Positions 50,899 through 59,186 of a stretch of DNA of 64,000 nucleotides are shown here, piece by piece. The notes below the pieces were generated by a model. It saw nothing but the letters and a program-made list of their open reading frames with translations, ran no database searches and was not told the DNA's origin. Positions within the stretch are counted from its first letter, which is position 1. Each line of letters starts with the position of its first letter. The position numbers were made by a program, and so were the translations under genes. This stretch comes from Melioribacteraceae bacterium (GTDB lineage Bacteria; Bacteroidota; Ignavibacteria; Ignavibacteriales; Melioribacteraceae): NCBI GenBank assembly GCA_035362835.1, contig DAOSDY010000001.1, positions 62,001 to 126,000 on the forward strand. Reading direction: 5' to 3'.

Positions 50899-50912
50899 CA
50901 ATTGCGCAGTTT
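50882..50912 (+). terminator. Terminator hairpin overlapping the THEP1 stop
   Basis: A perfect 13-pair stem (50882-50894 with 50900-50912; core CTGCGCAATT) has a five-base loop TTAAC. The TAA stop codon of the NTPase gene lies inside the loop. A short T run is within the right arm. A smaller hairpin CCGGTT/AACCGG follows at 50923-50937. Confidence 0.75.
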
Positions 50913-50963
50913 AGAACTTATCCCGGTTATAAACCGGAATCAATAAGACTTTTAACAAGAATA

Positions 50964-51635
50964 CTAACAGCCTTCACGTTTTTTTTTCTTGGCACCGCCG
51001 GGTGAAGATGAAGCAGGCGCCTGAATTTTAGGCGCGCTTGGAACTGCCGGCTGCAGGGTGATTGCCGTAGATGATTCACCTGAAACAAGCTGCGGAGCAC
51101 CTCCAAAATATCTGCTGATTGCCGATAAGATTTCGAACCGGGCTTTTTCCTGTTCCGTAGCATTTGCACTTAATTTGGGGAATAGTACTAAGTCATTCCA
51201 TTCGTCGAGTCCTCCTCTCAGAATGTAGACATTTTTAAATTCCTTTGCTTTCAATAAGAACCAGGCCTGAGCCGAATGTATCCCACCTTCCGAATAGAGG
51301 ACTATCTTCTCGTTGCGGGATAAATTACCATCGAGAAGACCGGTGATCGGGATATTTTCAGAGCCCGGTATATTATAATTTCCGAATTCTTTTTCAGAGC
51401 GGATATCTACAAGCCGGTAATCCGATTTCCCTTTAATTATCCAATCTGCCAGATCATCAACATTAACATGATCCACTTCATTCTGAACCATATAGGAAAG
51501 ATCCTTCATATTAATTTTCGCAGTCGAATTCTCGAAAGGATCCGAGATTACAAATGCTGTAAATCCCAGAAAGACTGCCACAGCGGCTAATTTTATTTTA
51601 AGATCAAGTTTGAATAGAAATTCAAGAAATTTCAT
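50964..51635 (-). CDS. Membrane-anchored rhodanese-like protein with Ser at the catalytic position
   Basis: Protein of 223 residues. One membrane helix near 13-31 anchors a rhodanese domain (about 55-155) with YRLVDIRSEKEFGNYNIPGSENIP and GGLDEWN. The active-site loop reads LYSEGGIHSAQAW, so Ser115 replaces the sulfur-carrying cysteine. The tail is proline/serine-rich and ends KKKKREGC, with a lone C-terminal cysteine. Last gene of the sulfur operon. It may bind rather than transfer sulfur. GGGAGG precedes the ATG. Confidence 0.85.
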   Translation of the reverse strand: MKFLEFLFKLDLKIKLAAVAVFLGFTAFVISDPFENSTAKINMKDLSYMVQNEVDHVNVDDLADWIIKGKSDYRLVDIRSEKEFGNYNIPGSENIPITGLLDGNLSRNEKIVLYSEGGIHSAQAWFLLKAKEFKNVYILRGGLDEWNDLVLFPKLSANATEQEKARFEILSAISRYFGGAPQLVSGESSTAITLQPAVPSAPKIQAPASSSPGGAKKKKREGC

Positions 51636-52237
51636 TTTAATCCTCCCGACTTCTTAGCGCTCATTTTCTTTTCACCCCATTCAGCAGCAGCGAACGCCCC
51701 GACAGCCATTAAAACAACTAGAAAGACAACCATACCGTATGAGAGTCCGAGATAATCCGGCAGAAAAACTCTACCCATGTCAGATGAAAAATAGAAATTC
51801 TCGATCATCGGGAATAATTCTGCAAAGACAAAAATGCCAGCTATAACACCGAGCAGATAAACAACGCCGTCAATTCTTCCGGTAACAGCCGAGACACATG
51901 AAGTACCGGGACAATAACCCCCTACTACGAAACCAACCCCGAGAATTAAACCGCCAACGAGCTGCGGGATAAGATTTGTGTCTGTGAAATAGACCAATGA
52001 AAGATCGAGCCAACCGAAAGCAACGAAAAAGAAGACTCCAAGCATTGCCGTTACGATAGCGCTGAACATTACTTTAAGCACCCGCATATCTGTGAAATAG
52101 AATTGGGAAGCCAGTATTCGTGAATTTCCGAATCCTCCTCTTTCGAGAGCGAAACCGAATCCGATTCCGATTATGAATGCAATAACCAGACTGAAGTCGG
52201 GTGAAAAGAGATCGAATTTAAAAAATGGTGCGTTCAT
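51632..52237 (-). CDS. YeeE/YedE-family sulfur transporter, half 2
   Basis: Membrane protein of about 201 residues with five or six helices. GFALERGGFGNSRILASQFYF and GGYCPGTSCVSAVTGRIDG, holding the conserved cysteines, are signatures of the YeeE/YedE (TsuA thiosulfate-uptake) family. The first ATG (52243) is only two bases from the GGAGG, so the second Met at 52237 is preferred. It overlaps or abuts the preceding half, and the pair likely forms one pore for thiosulfate or another sulfur species. Confidence 0.88.
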   Translation of the reverse strand: MNAPFFKFDLFSPDFSLVIAFIIGIGFGFALERGGFGNSRILASQFYFTDMRVLKVMFSAIVTAMLGVFFFVAFGWLDLSLVYFTDTNLIPQLVGGLILGVGFVVGGYCPGTSCVSAVTGRIDGVVYLLGVIAGIFVFAELFPMIENFYFSSDMGRVFLPDYLGLSYGMVVFLVVLMAVGAFAAAEWGEKKMSAKKSGGLK

Positions 52238-52806
52238 GTCCATTGCCTCCTCATAAAATAAGCCATACCGTAAGCGCCAGCAAAGACCATCATCATAAAG
52301 ACCCAGCTCCCTAGATTAAGAAGAGCGCCGCCAGTTAATGCCTGTCCGCTTGTGCAGCCTCGTGCGAGTTTAGCGCCGAATCCCATAAGACCGCCTCCAA
52401 TAAATGCAAAGATCAGTCTGTTGCGTGTTGAGATACGATCCCCTTTTTCTACTTTTATTTTAATTCTGTGAGCAAGCAGACCTGATAGTAATCCGCCAAC
52501 GAAAACACCTAGGACTTCGAAGACGAGCCAGTCTTTCAACGGATTAATTGTTCCGTCTCCTATGTATTCCTGATAATAAGTATTCGAAGCGGCATGATCA
52601 GGCGCAACCTGAGAAACACCTGCAGCAAGTAGCGAGGAGAATGCTCCTGAAGCACCCAATCCTCTTCCCATAATTACAAAAGCAGCAAGCAGAACCAGAC
52701 CTAAACCAATACCAACAAGGTAAGGATTTGAATAGGGTTTCGGTTCATGAACTATTTCATGAACAGATTCTTCCTTACCGGAAAAAATCCCTGTAATTGA
52801 ACGCAT
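52234..52806 (-). CDS. YeeE/YedE-family sulfur transporter, half 1
   Basis: Membrane protein of 190 residues. NPYLVGIGLGLVLLAAFVIMG starts the membrane part, and GGLMGFGAKLARGCTSGQALTGGALL carries the family cysteine. In some bacteria both halves are one polypeptide; here they are separate adjacent genes. GGGAG precedes the ATG. Its place behind the reductase genes suggests delivery of a sulfur substrate to, or product from, the enzyme. Confidence 0.88.
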   Translation of the reverse strand: MRSITGIFSGKEESVHEIVHEPKPYSNPYLVGIGLGLVLLAAFVIMGRGLGASGAFSSLLAAGVSQVAPDHAASNTYYQEYIGDGTINPLKDWLVFEVLGVFVGGLLSGLLAHRIKIKVEKGDRISTRNRLIFAFIGGGLMGFGAKLARGCTSGQALTGGALLNLGSWVFMMMVFAGAYGMAYFMRRQWT

Positions 52807-52817
52807 TTATTACTCCC

Positions 52818-53771
52818 TTAATTATGTGCATTAAGCCAATGACTGTACTGTCCGGCCGATACTATTACAAATCTTAATATCAATCCTCCGATAATTACCA
52901 TAACAGGGGCAATCGGAGTGTGTTTTATTTTATGATTAACAGCGAGAAGTTGAATGAAAAGTGGAATGATTATTCCCATTCCTACAACGAATACCCAGAA
53001 GACCGGCGCATATGATCCGCTGATAAGAAGATTAGCCGAATCGATGTGAACCTGCGTTGAAGTCAATAGTCCTATCAGCATCAGAGCGATTACAAAAATT
53101 TCAATCGTTAAAAATCCGTTATCAGCTTTAGCCAGAAGTTCTCTCTCGTTTACATTCTTTGCGATCATATGAACAAACGCCGCTGCAGCCGAAAGCCCAG
53201 AGAATAAAAAGAGAACCCAGAGAATCGAAGTATTCCAGAGAGGCCGTGCACCCATAGTACTTAAGAGAACACCGGTATAGACTCCCAGCAATCCGCCGAG
53301 CAGCATATTGGCAACTCCGATATTCTGAATTAACCGGGGACGCTGATTAATGAATGTAGTAACCTTGTTTATCTTCGGGAAAAAATCAGCAATAAATTTG
53401 GGAGGACCCATCAGAAGATTTGCGATTATTACCGGGTAGACTAAAACCAGAATCCATGCACCCCAGGACATTGGTGACGCAAATTGGAAAGTAGTATAGA
53501 GGCGCCACACAAATAATTTATGTTCGAGATCGAGGAAAAGAGCAATCATACCCAGACTAAGAAGAATAAGACTTATTAGCGGCAAAGTATAACAGGCACA
53601 GCTGGTATCCCGGTATCTTTTGCTGAATAAAAAGTAACCGGAGATTATCATCATACCGGCAACCATGCCGCCGAGGAACAGATAGACAGGAATCTCCCAT
53701 CCCCAAACATTCATTACCGGGTCGATATGCGGATTTGAACGTGTATTTGTTAATTCTAGCATCGATGACAC
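52818..53771 (-). CDS. NrfD/PsrC-family membrane subunit
   Basis: Quinone-reactive membrane anchor of 317 residues with eight to nine helices. WGWEIPVYLFLGGMVAGMMIISG at the start is a strong NrfD signature. It should pass electrons between menaquinone and the 4Fe-4S subunit. The gene follows the ferredoxin-subunit gene by 36 bases; AGGAG lies upstream of the ATG. Confidence 0.93.
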   Translation of the reverse strand: MSSMLELTNTRSNPHIDPVMNVWGWEIPVYLFLGGMVAGMMIISGYFLFSKRYRDTSCACYTLPLISLILLSLGMIALFLDLEHKLFVWRLYTTFQFASPMSWGAWILVLVYPVIIANLLMGPPKFIADFFPKINKVTTFINQRPRLIQNIGVANMLLGGLLGVYTGVLLSTMGARPLWNTSILWVLFLFSGLSAAAAFVHMIAKNVNERELLAKADNGFLTIEIFVIALMLIGLLTSTQVHIDSANLLISGSYAPVFWVFVVGMGIIIPLFIQLLAVNHKIKHTPIAPVMVIIGGLILRFVIVSAGQYSHWLNAHN

Positions 53772-53807
53772 TCCTAATTAAAATCAGTTATTAGACAGTT
53801 TAATTTA

Positions 53808-54347
53808 TCAAGTCAAATAAAAAATTCTCGGATTCGTACCGGCTTCAGGAATTAATGAATGATTCTTACGCGAAGTAAGTAGTCTGCTCACTTCACTGTT
53901 CGGGTCATCAAGATCTCCGAAGTACATGCAATGAGTAGGGCATACAGAAACGCATGCTGGCAATTCCCCTTTTTCAACTCGATGAATGCAGAATGTACAT
54001 TTATCGGCATACCCCTCCGGATTTATAAACCGGGCATCGTATGGACAGGCAGCAACACAGGCTTTACATCCGATGCACATATCATGGGTTACAAGAACAA
54101 CCTGTCCGAATCCCTCAACATGACTTGCACCCGTGGGACAGCAGGAGACACACGGAGTATTATCGCAATGATTACATCTTTGCGACTGGATTTCCATATG
54201 AATATCGGGAAATTTTCCGTTAGCCACTGTCACGACCCAGTCGCGGTTATATCCTTCCGGAACATTATTCTCAGTTTTACATGCAACGACACAATCCATG
54301 CAGCCGACGCATTTTTTTGTATCTATCACCATACCGAATCGGGCCAT
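53808..54347 (-). CDS. 4Fe-4S ferredoxin-type electron transfer subunit (PsrB/NrfC-like)
   Basis: Iron-sulfur subunit of 179 residues with 16 cysteines in four clusters: CVGCMDCVVACK, CNHCDNTPCVSCCP, CIGCKACVAACP and CTFCIHR with CVSVCP. It relays electrons between the molybdenum subunit and the membrane subunit. ATG at 54347 has a perfectly spaced GGAGG (54354-54358); the frame reaching 54365 would overlap the upstream gene. Only one base separates it from the stop of the molybdoenzyme gene. Confidence 0.95.
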   Translation of the reverse strand: MARFGMVIDTKKCVGCMDCVVACKTENNVPEGYNRDWVVTVANGKFPDIHMEIQSQRCNHCDNTPCVSCCPTGASHVEGFGQVVLVTHDMCIGCKACVAACPYDARFINPEGYADKCTFCIHRVEKGELPACVSVCPTHCMYFGDLDDPNSEVSRLLTSRKNHSLIPEAGTNPRIFYLT

Positions 54348-54348
54348 A

Positions 54349-56547
54349 TTACACCTCCATCTCAAAAGTTACGAAGTTGACGTTCATCCCAGTTCCTCCC
54401 ATAATCGGATCTGTTTTATAGCGGGTTATTAACTGTGCATCGCTGGCACCTTTACCGTAAGCCCCTTTTAGCATTTTAGAATTATGACCGAAACCGTGAA
54501 CCATATAGACGCAATCCGTTCTGATCCTTTCGGTTAATTTGACTTTAATTTTGTTGCTTAGAATACCGTCCTGATTTTTCAGTTTTACATATTGCCCGTT
54601 CAAGAGTCCATACCTTTGAGCAATATCATAGTTTACCCAGACTTCATTTTCGTCCATCATATCCATCAGAATTCTGTTCGATTGAGTCCTGCTGAATGAA
54701 TGGACAGGCGCCCTGCCGAATAGAAGCCGGAAAAATCCAGGAGGCGGTTCTTCGGGCCTGGAATATTTCGGAACGGGATCGAATCCTGCATCAGCAAGCT
54801 GAGTGGAGTAAAATTCGATTTTACCGGAAGGAGTTGCAAACTCGGGTTCAATGCCGTCTTCTATGTAGAGAGGAATTTTTTCTCCGCGGATGATTCCCTC
54901 CTTCTTCAACCGCTCAAGACTCAATCCGGCATTTTTCAACCTGTAGTCGAGATATTCTTCAATGTGATTCCATGGGAAGTAATTATCCAATCCGAGCTTA
55001 CCAGCAAGTTTTTTGGCTATCCACCAGTTTGGTTTCTGATCCGCAGGTGAATCAATAACGGGTTGACGGATCCCGACGAATATCTCTTTGAAGGTAGAGG
55101 TATGAAGATCGTCGTACCTTTCCAGATAAATTGATTCAGGCAGAACAACATCAGCCCAGCCGGCAATTTCGCTCGGTATTACATCGACAACAACCATAAG
55201 GTCCAGATTCTGAATAGCTTTAATTGTTTCCTCTTCATTCGGTAATGCATGGAACAGATTTGTGGCATATATAAACCATCCTTTTACAGGATACGGTTTT
55301 CCTGAAATCGTTGCTTCGCGGATTCCGGTTGTAATCTCTTCAATAGCGAACGGATATTTATTATCAGGATTGTCGAGCGGTTCTTTTGATGAGACCGGGT
55401 ATTCAGGGTATGAATATGGTGGAATAGAATAATTGGAAGCGAAATAAAAACCACCCTTTCTTCCCCAGGAGCCTAACAGAGCATTTAATAATGCAATTGC
55501 CCTGCTTCGCTGTGCATCGTCGCCGTACCATGTTACGTGCCTTCCAGGATGGATAAGTGTAGCCGGTTTATTAGCTGCCATAACGCGGGCAGTAGTCCTG
55601 ATTAATTCGGCTTCAATTCCGGTTTCAGTATAAGCCCATTCGGGTGAATACAGAGATACTTCTGCAGCAAATTGTTCAAACCCGAATCCGTATTTCTTAA
55701 TATAATCCGCATCATATAATTTCTCTTTTACAATAACGTTCATCCAGGCCAGAAGAAGAGCAATATCGGTTCCGGGCTTAATAGGCAGATAATATTTAGC
55801 TTTAGAGGCAGCGACGGAGAATCTCGGATCTACAACAATTATTGCAGCATCCTTTTCAACGGCAATGGCAAATTCCTGCGCCTGGGAGTTATGCATATTT
55901 TCGCCGAGATGAGATCCGATAAGAACGAGACACTTAGAGTTTTCAATATCGGTCCGTTCAGGTGAACCGACGGTATCGCCGAAAGTCAGTTCGAATCCGA
56001 CATCGCGCGGTCCTCGGCACTGAGCATACGATGGCGCAGCCATATTAATTGCGCCGTAAGCTTTTAACATATGTTTAAGGAAGTTAGCACCAATACCGTG
56101 CGAGAAGAAAGCCATAGTTTCGGGTCCGTACTCCGATTTTAGTTTTTTCATTTTACCGGCGATATAGTCGAGGGCTTCATCCCAAGTAACCTCTTTCCAC
56201 TTTTCCTCTCCCCTTTCTCTGGTACGGATTAAAGGCGAGCGGAGTCGGTCGGGATCGTAATGAGCGCCGATGCCACCTGTTCCACGCGGACACAATCTGC
56301 CTCTGCTCAAAGGGTCATCGGGATGGCCTTCAACTTTCCAGAGACGTCCGTCTTTCAAATAGGCAATAGTACCGCATTTCCAGAAACAGATATCGCAGTA
56401 TGTCGGGATTTTCTGAATCCCTTTTACACTTTCACTGTTAATTTTTTTCGAACCTTTAATTATGGGACTCAATGCCGAAACAGTTGCTGCGGCACCGACA
56501 GAGAAACCAGTAATCTTTAAAAATTTTCTACGGGAAATAGAATTCAT
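54349..56547 (-). CDS. Molybdopterin oxidoreductase, PsrA/PhsA type (polysulfide/thiosulfate reductase catalytic subunit)
   Basis: Large periplasmic subunit of 732 residues. The start SRRKFLKITGFSV is a Tat signal. Cys51, Cys54, Cys58 and Cys86 bind a 4Fe-4S cluster, and PSYAQCRGPRD places Cys177 as the molybdenum ligand, the pattern of polysulfide, thiosulfate and tetrathionate reductases. The C-terminal domain (INFATPSG-like EFATPSGKIEFY onward) binds the second pterin. Neighbouring sulfur transporters and rhodanese favour a sulfur substrate; the direction of catalysis is not fixed by sequence. GAGG lies before the ATG. Confidence 0.92.
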   Translation of the reverse strand: MNSISRRKFLKITGFSVGAAATVSALSPIIKGSKKINSESVKGIQKIPTYCDICFWKCGTIAYLKDGRLWKVEGHPDDPLSRGRLCPRGTGGIGAHYDPDRLRSPLIRTRERGEEKWKEVTWDEALDYIAGKMKKLKSEYGPETMAFFSHGIGANFLKHMLKAYGAINMAAPSYAQCRGPRDVGFELTFGDTVGSPERTDIENSKCLVLIGSHLGENMHNSQAQEFAIAVEKDAAIIVVDPRFSVAASKAKYYLPIKPGTDIALLLAWMNVIVKEKLYDADYIKKYGFGFEQFAAEVSLYSPEWAYTETGIEAELIRTTARVMAANKPATLIHPGRHVTWYGDDAQRSRAIALLNALLGSWGRKGGFYFASNYSIPPYSYPEYPVSSKEPLDNPDNKYPFAIEEITTGIREATISGKPYPVKGWFIYATNLFHALPNEEETIKAIQNLDLMVVVDVIPSEIAGWADVVLPESIYLERYDDLHTSTFKEIFVGIRQPVIDSPADQKPNWWIAKKLAGKLGLDNYFPWNHIEEYLDYRLKNAGLSLERLKKEGIIRGEKIPLYIEDGIEPEFATPSGKIEFYSTQLADAGFDPVPKYSRPEEPPPGFFRLLFGRAPVHSFSRTQSNRILMDMMDENEVWVNYDIAQRYGLLNGQYVKLKNQDGILSNKIKVKLTERIRTDCVYMVHGFGHNSKMLKGAYGKGASDAQLITRYKTDPIMGGTGMNVNFVTFEMEV

Positions 56548-56550
56548 TTA

Positions 56551-56994
56551 TTACCTCGAAATCGATTTGATTAGTTCTTTAACCCTGCCGCATTCTGAAT
56601 AATTAATATAGACTTCGCATTCCCTGCAGTTTTTATTTTCGCAGGGAGTCCCGGGGTGGGAATAAGTCCAGCACGGGTTTCCATGTCCGTTATAACCTTC
56701 ACATTTTTTCCGGTCCGATTCCGAGCATTTGACAACCTCCCAGCACGGAATCATTGAATAAATTGCCTTAATGCCATTGATCGATATTTTCAATTCATTG
56801 ATGGCATTTCTGATGCATTCAATCCTCGAAATATCATCTTTGGAAAACAATCTCTGATTAGAATCTTTTTTAAATGGAATGAACAATCCCTCCCTTTCAT
56901 ACATTCTTAATGTATGAACGGAAATGTTGAGAAGCCTGGCGGCTGTTCCGATCGGAAAAACCGGTTCGTTTCGTTCAATATTTATTTCGGTCAT
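56551..56994 (-). CDS. MerR-family regulator with C-terminal cysteine-rich CW-type domain
   Basis: Regulator of 147 residues. FPIGTAARLLNISVHTLRMYEREGLFIPFKK is a classic MerR DNA-binding head. Residues ~85-135 hold eight cysteines: PCWEVVKC, KKCEGY, PCWTY, TPCENKNCRECEVY, YSEC, which resembles small CW-motif domains thought to bind metal or an Fe-S cluster. It is three bases upstream of the molybdoenzyme gene and probably activates or represses this operon. A 22 bp palindrome lies 14 bases before its start. Confidence 0.88.
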   Translation of the reverse strand: MTEINIERNEPVFPIGTAARLLNISVHTLRMYEREGLFIPFKKDSNQRLFSKDDISRIECIRNAINELKISINGIKAIYSMIPCWEVVKCSESDRKKCEGYNGHGNPCWTYSHPGTPCENKNCRECEVYINYSECGRVKELIKSISR

Positions 56995-57008
56995 GCTGTC
57001 TTCAATTT

Positions 57009-57030
57009 GTTGATATTTATAAATATCAAC
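57009..57030. promoter_or_regulatory. 22 bp perfect palindrome, candidate MerR operator
   Basis: GTTGATATTTA (57009-57019) is followed at once by its exact reverse complement (57020-57030). It is 14 bases upstream of the MerR-like gene, where the operon promoter should lie; the AT-rich centre can double as a -10 region. The symmetry suits a dimeric regulator. Confidence 0.65.
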
Positions 57031-57183
57031 TTTCCTGCCAGCAATAAATATCTATCTCATTAAAATATTTAGAGATTTTTGAGAGGGAATTTCATTTTTT
57101 AGAATTTGGATTGATTTTTTTGCAAAAATCGGGAAAAACTGATCAGACATTATTAAGACGGGGAAAAATGGATTTTTGAGATC

Positions 57184-57822
57184 CTAAATTAATCTCTCTT
57201 TAACATATTCAAAGTCTTCAGGAGTATTAATATTAAAGAAGAGGTCCTTCATATAAAAAATCTTTTCACTTACATCAACAACAGTAAACCCGGTTCTTTC
57301 AGCAAAATTCCACAAGCTGAGTGAAGACCTGATCAGTTCTTTATTATTCACTATTGCCTCCCTGCTGGCAGATAATATACTTTCAGCAATCGGGATGAGG
57401 CGGCGGCCGTATATTCCGCACAAGAATTGAATCCTGTTTTCTGCTCCCGGTACTACAATTTCTTCTTCAGATTTAACATCTAGAAGAAACCGGAAAAGAT
57501 CGGGCAACAGGAAAGGCATATCTGCGGAGACGACAAAGATACGTTCCGTTCGGCTGAAGCTAAGAGATGAATGGATACCGCCAAGGGGACCGAAACCTTT
57601 ATAAGTGTCTTCTACTTTACCGGCATCTAAGAAATCATACAGTTCCGGTTCATTTGTACTTATAATGATTCTGGAAAAGACCTTCTTCATCCGTTCATAA
57701 ATAATTTGAATAAGAGGGATATTGTCGATCAGAAGGAGCGATTTATTTACTCCCATGCGGCTGCTCTTTCCGCCAGAAAGAATTACTCCAGTTACATCAT
57801 CTCTTAATTTTTCTACCGGCAT
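57184..57822 (-). CDS. mobA: Molybdenum cofactor guanylyltransferase
   Basis: MobA, 212 residues, joins GMP to molybdopterin to form the bis-MGD cofactor used by PsrA/PhsA-type enzymes. GVILSGGKSSRMGVNKSLL is the nucleotide-binding signature, and VVSADMPFLLPDLFRFL holds the metal-binding aspartate. Immediate neighbourhood to the molybdoenzyme operon supports the call. The ribosome-binding site is weak. The 189 bases between it and the MerR gene hold no gene. Confidence 0.93.
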   Translation of the reverse strand: MPVEKLRDDVTGVILSGGKSSRMGVNKSLLLIDNIPLIQIIYERMKKVFSRIIISTNEPELYDFLDAGKVEDTYKGFGPLGGIHSSLSFSRTERIFVVSADMPFLLPDLFRFLLDVKSEEEIVVPGAENRIQFLCGIYGRRLIPIAESILSASREAIVNNKELIRSSLSLWNFAERTGFTVVDVSEKIFYMKDLFFNINTPEDFEYVKERLI

Positions 57823-57911
57823 GTACTATTTAGATATTTTATGGAAGTGTTTGGTCAGTTAAAGAAGGGATACCGAACAGGCACCCCTTTCTATTATAAT
57901 CCGGTTAATTA

Positions 57912-58460
57912 CTAAACGTGCCGCCAGACGAAATCGCTCTTATCGAAATCCTCCTCGTCGAATGAGCCCCTGACAAGAATCTTGTGAATTTCTTCGCGAG
58001 TGAGTTTATCCGAAATATCGAGTTTGGCAAATAATTCATGGACATAACCGCGTATAATGTAAAAGCTTCCGAGGTCGAAATAGTTATTCAGTATTGTCAT
58101 GCATTCAATAAGATGATGAAAATCCGAGTCCTCAAATAACTCCTTTTTCCATGCGATCGTACTCCAGAAGACTTTCTTGGTTATATACAGAGCGTAATTT
58201 ATTTCTGTGAGGGGAAAACCTTCGTTATACCTTTCGGCGCCGATTACCTCAAAATATTTTTCGGCTTCGTCGTTAGAGGCACCGCTTTTGAGCCATTTAA
58301 TAAAATTCTTGAAAACAAGTTCTTCACGGGCAATTACTTTAGCCTCGTCGAGTTTCTGATATGTAGTCATATATTCAGATTTAGATAATTGCTCATAATA
58401 CGATCTGGTAAGAATATCGATGTGAGATTCCACAAAATTGATCATCTTAGAAAAATCCAT
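57912..58460 (-). CDS. Hypothetical helical protein, RsbR-N-like
   Basis: All-helical protein of 182 residues: FVESHIDILTRSYYEQLSKSEYM, then REELVFKNFIKWLKSG and ITKKVFWSTIAWKKELFED. The layout resembles the N-terminal sensory domain of RsbR-type proteins, a weak match, with no output domain attached. GGAGG precedes the ATG. Function unknown; possibly a signalling partner. Confidence 0.6.
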   Translation of the reverse strand: MDFSKMINFVESHIDILTRSYYEQLSKSEYMTTYQKLDEAKVIAREELVFKNFIKWLKSGASNDEAEKYFEVIGAERYNEGFPLTEINYALYITKKVFWSTIAWKKELFEDSDFHHLIECMTILNNYFDLGSFYIIRGYVHELFAKLDISDKLTREEIHKILVRGSFDEEDFDKSDFVWRHV

Positions 58461-58529
58461 GATGCCTCCAAAATTTGATTAGAAGTTACTTTTTCTGGTT
58501 TATAAATTCAACTTTATCATCAATCGGAA

Positions 58530-59147
58530 TTATTTACCAAAGGTGTAAGATTTCTCCAGCCAAAACTCAATCGGTTCGTCTTCTATTTCGATTGGTTTCC
58601 ATCTCGATTTGTAAACTGCTGCGAGGACATTAATTGCGCATACTTGATTATTTGTAGAGTTAAAGAGAATTTCATGGCGAAGTGGAATTCCCTCTTTACC
58701 AATAAGAATTTTTAGTTTCACAATTCCTTCAGCATCTTCAACTTTTTCAGGAATAACTTCCAGAGTCTGTCGGGGAATGAAAAGTAATGCATTATTTCGT
58801 TTTGAGTTGGCTTCATATTCATTCCCGGCGACATAAGCAATCTTATCGTTAGATATACCGGCTTCATCAATAAATTCCAGATCGGGAAGGATCTGCGGAT
58901 CATCAATTGCTAAGAAACTCAGGTCTACTGAGGGTAAACGAGTATATGCGTTGTAACCGGAAAATGATTGAGTGGTAATCGGTATATCAGCCAGGGTAAT
59001 AATTGTCTCCGGAGGTAAAACATTTTCTATTTCATATATATTATTCTGCCGTATAATTTTAAATAATATTATGATGAATAACAGACTAATAACTAAGGCA
59101 ATCTGGTAATTCCTGTAATAATGATATTTGTCGTTTTTCATTTCCAT
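58530..59147 (-). CDS. TonB-like single-pass membrane protein
   Basis: Protein of about 205 residues with one N-terminal helix (IALVISLLFIIILFKII) and a periplasmic part. The C-terminal ~80 residues (GIVKLKILIGKEGIPLRHEIL onward, ending RWKPIEIEDEPIEFWLEKSYTF) match a TonB C-terminal domain, although the proline-rich linker is short. ATG at 59147 is chosen over 59174. No exbB/exbD gene is nearby. Confidence 0.68.
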   Translation of the reverse strand: MEMKNDKYHYYRNYQIALVISLLFIIILFKIIRQNNIYEIENVLPPETIITLADIPITTQSFSGYNAYTRLPSVDLSFLAIDDPQILPDLEFIDEAGISNDKIAYVAGNEYEANSKRNNALLFIPRQTLEVIPEKVEDAEGIVKLKILIGKEGIPLRHEILFNSTNNQVCAINVLAAVYKSRWKPIEIEDEPIEFWLEKSYTFGK

Positions 59148-59186
59148 GATTGCAACAGATCCAAGCCAATACATTTTTTTGTTGTC

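Noticed and set aside
51632..52806. A single YeeE/YedE gene broken by a frameshift
   Set aside because: Each half has its own start with a good ribosome-binding site and complete family motifs, and two-gene versions are common in bacteria.
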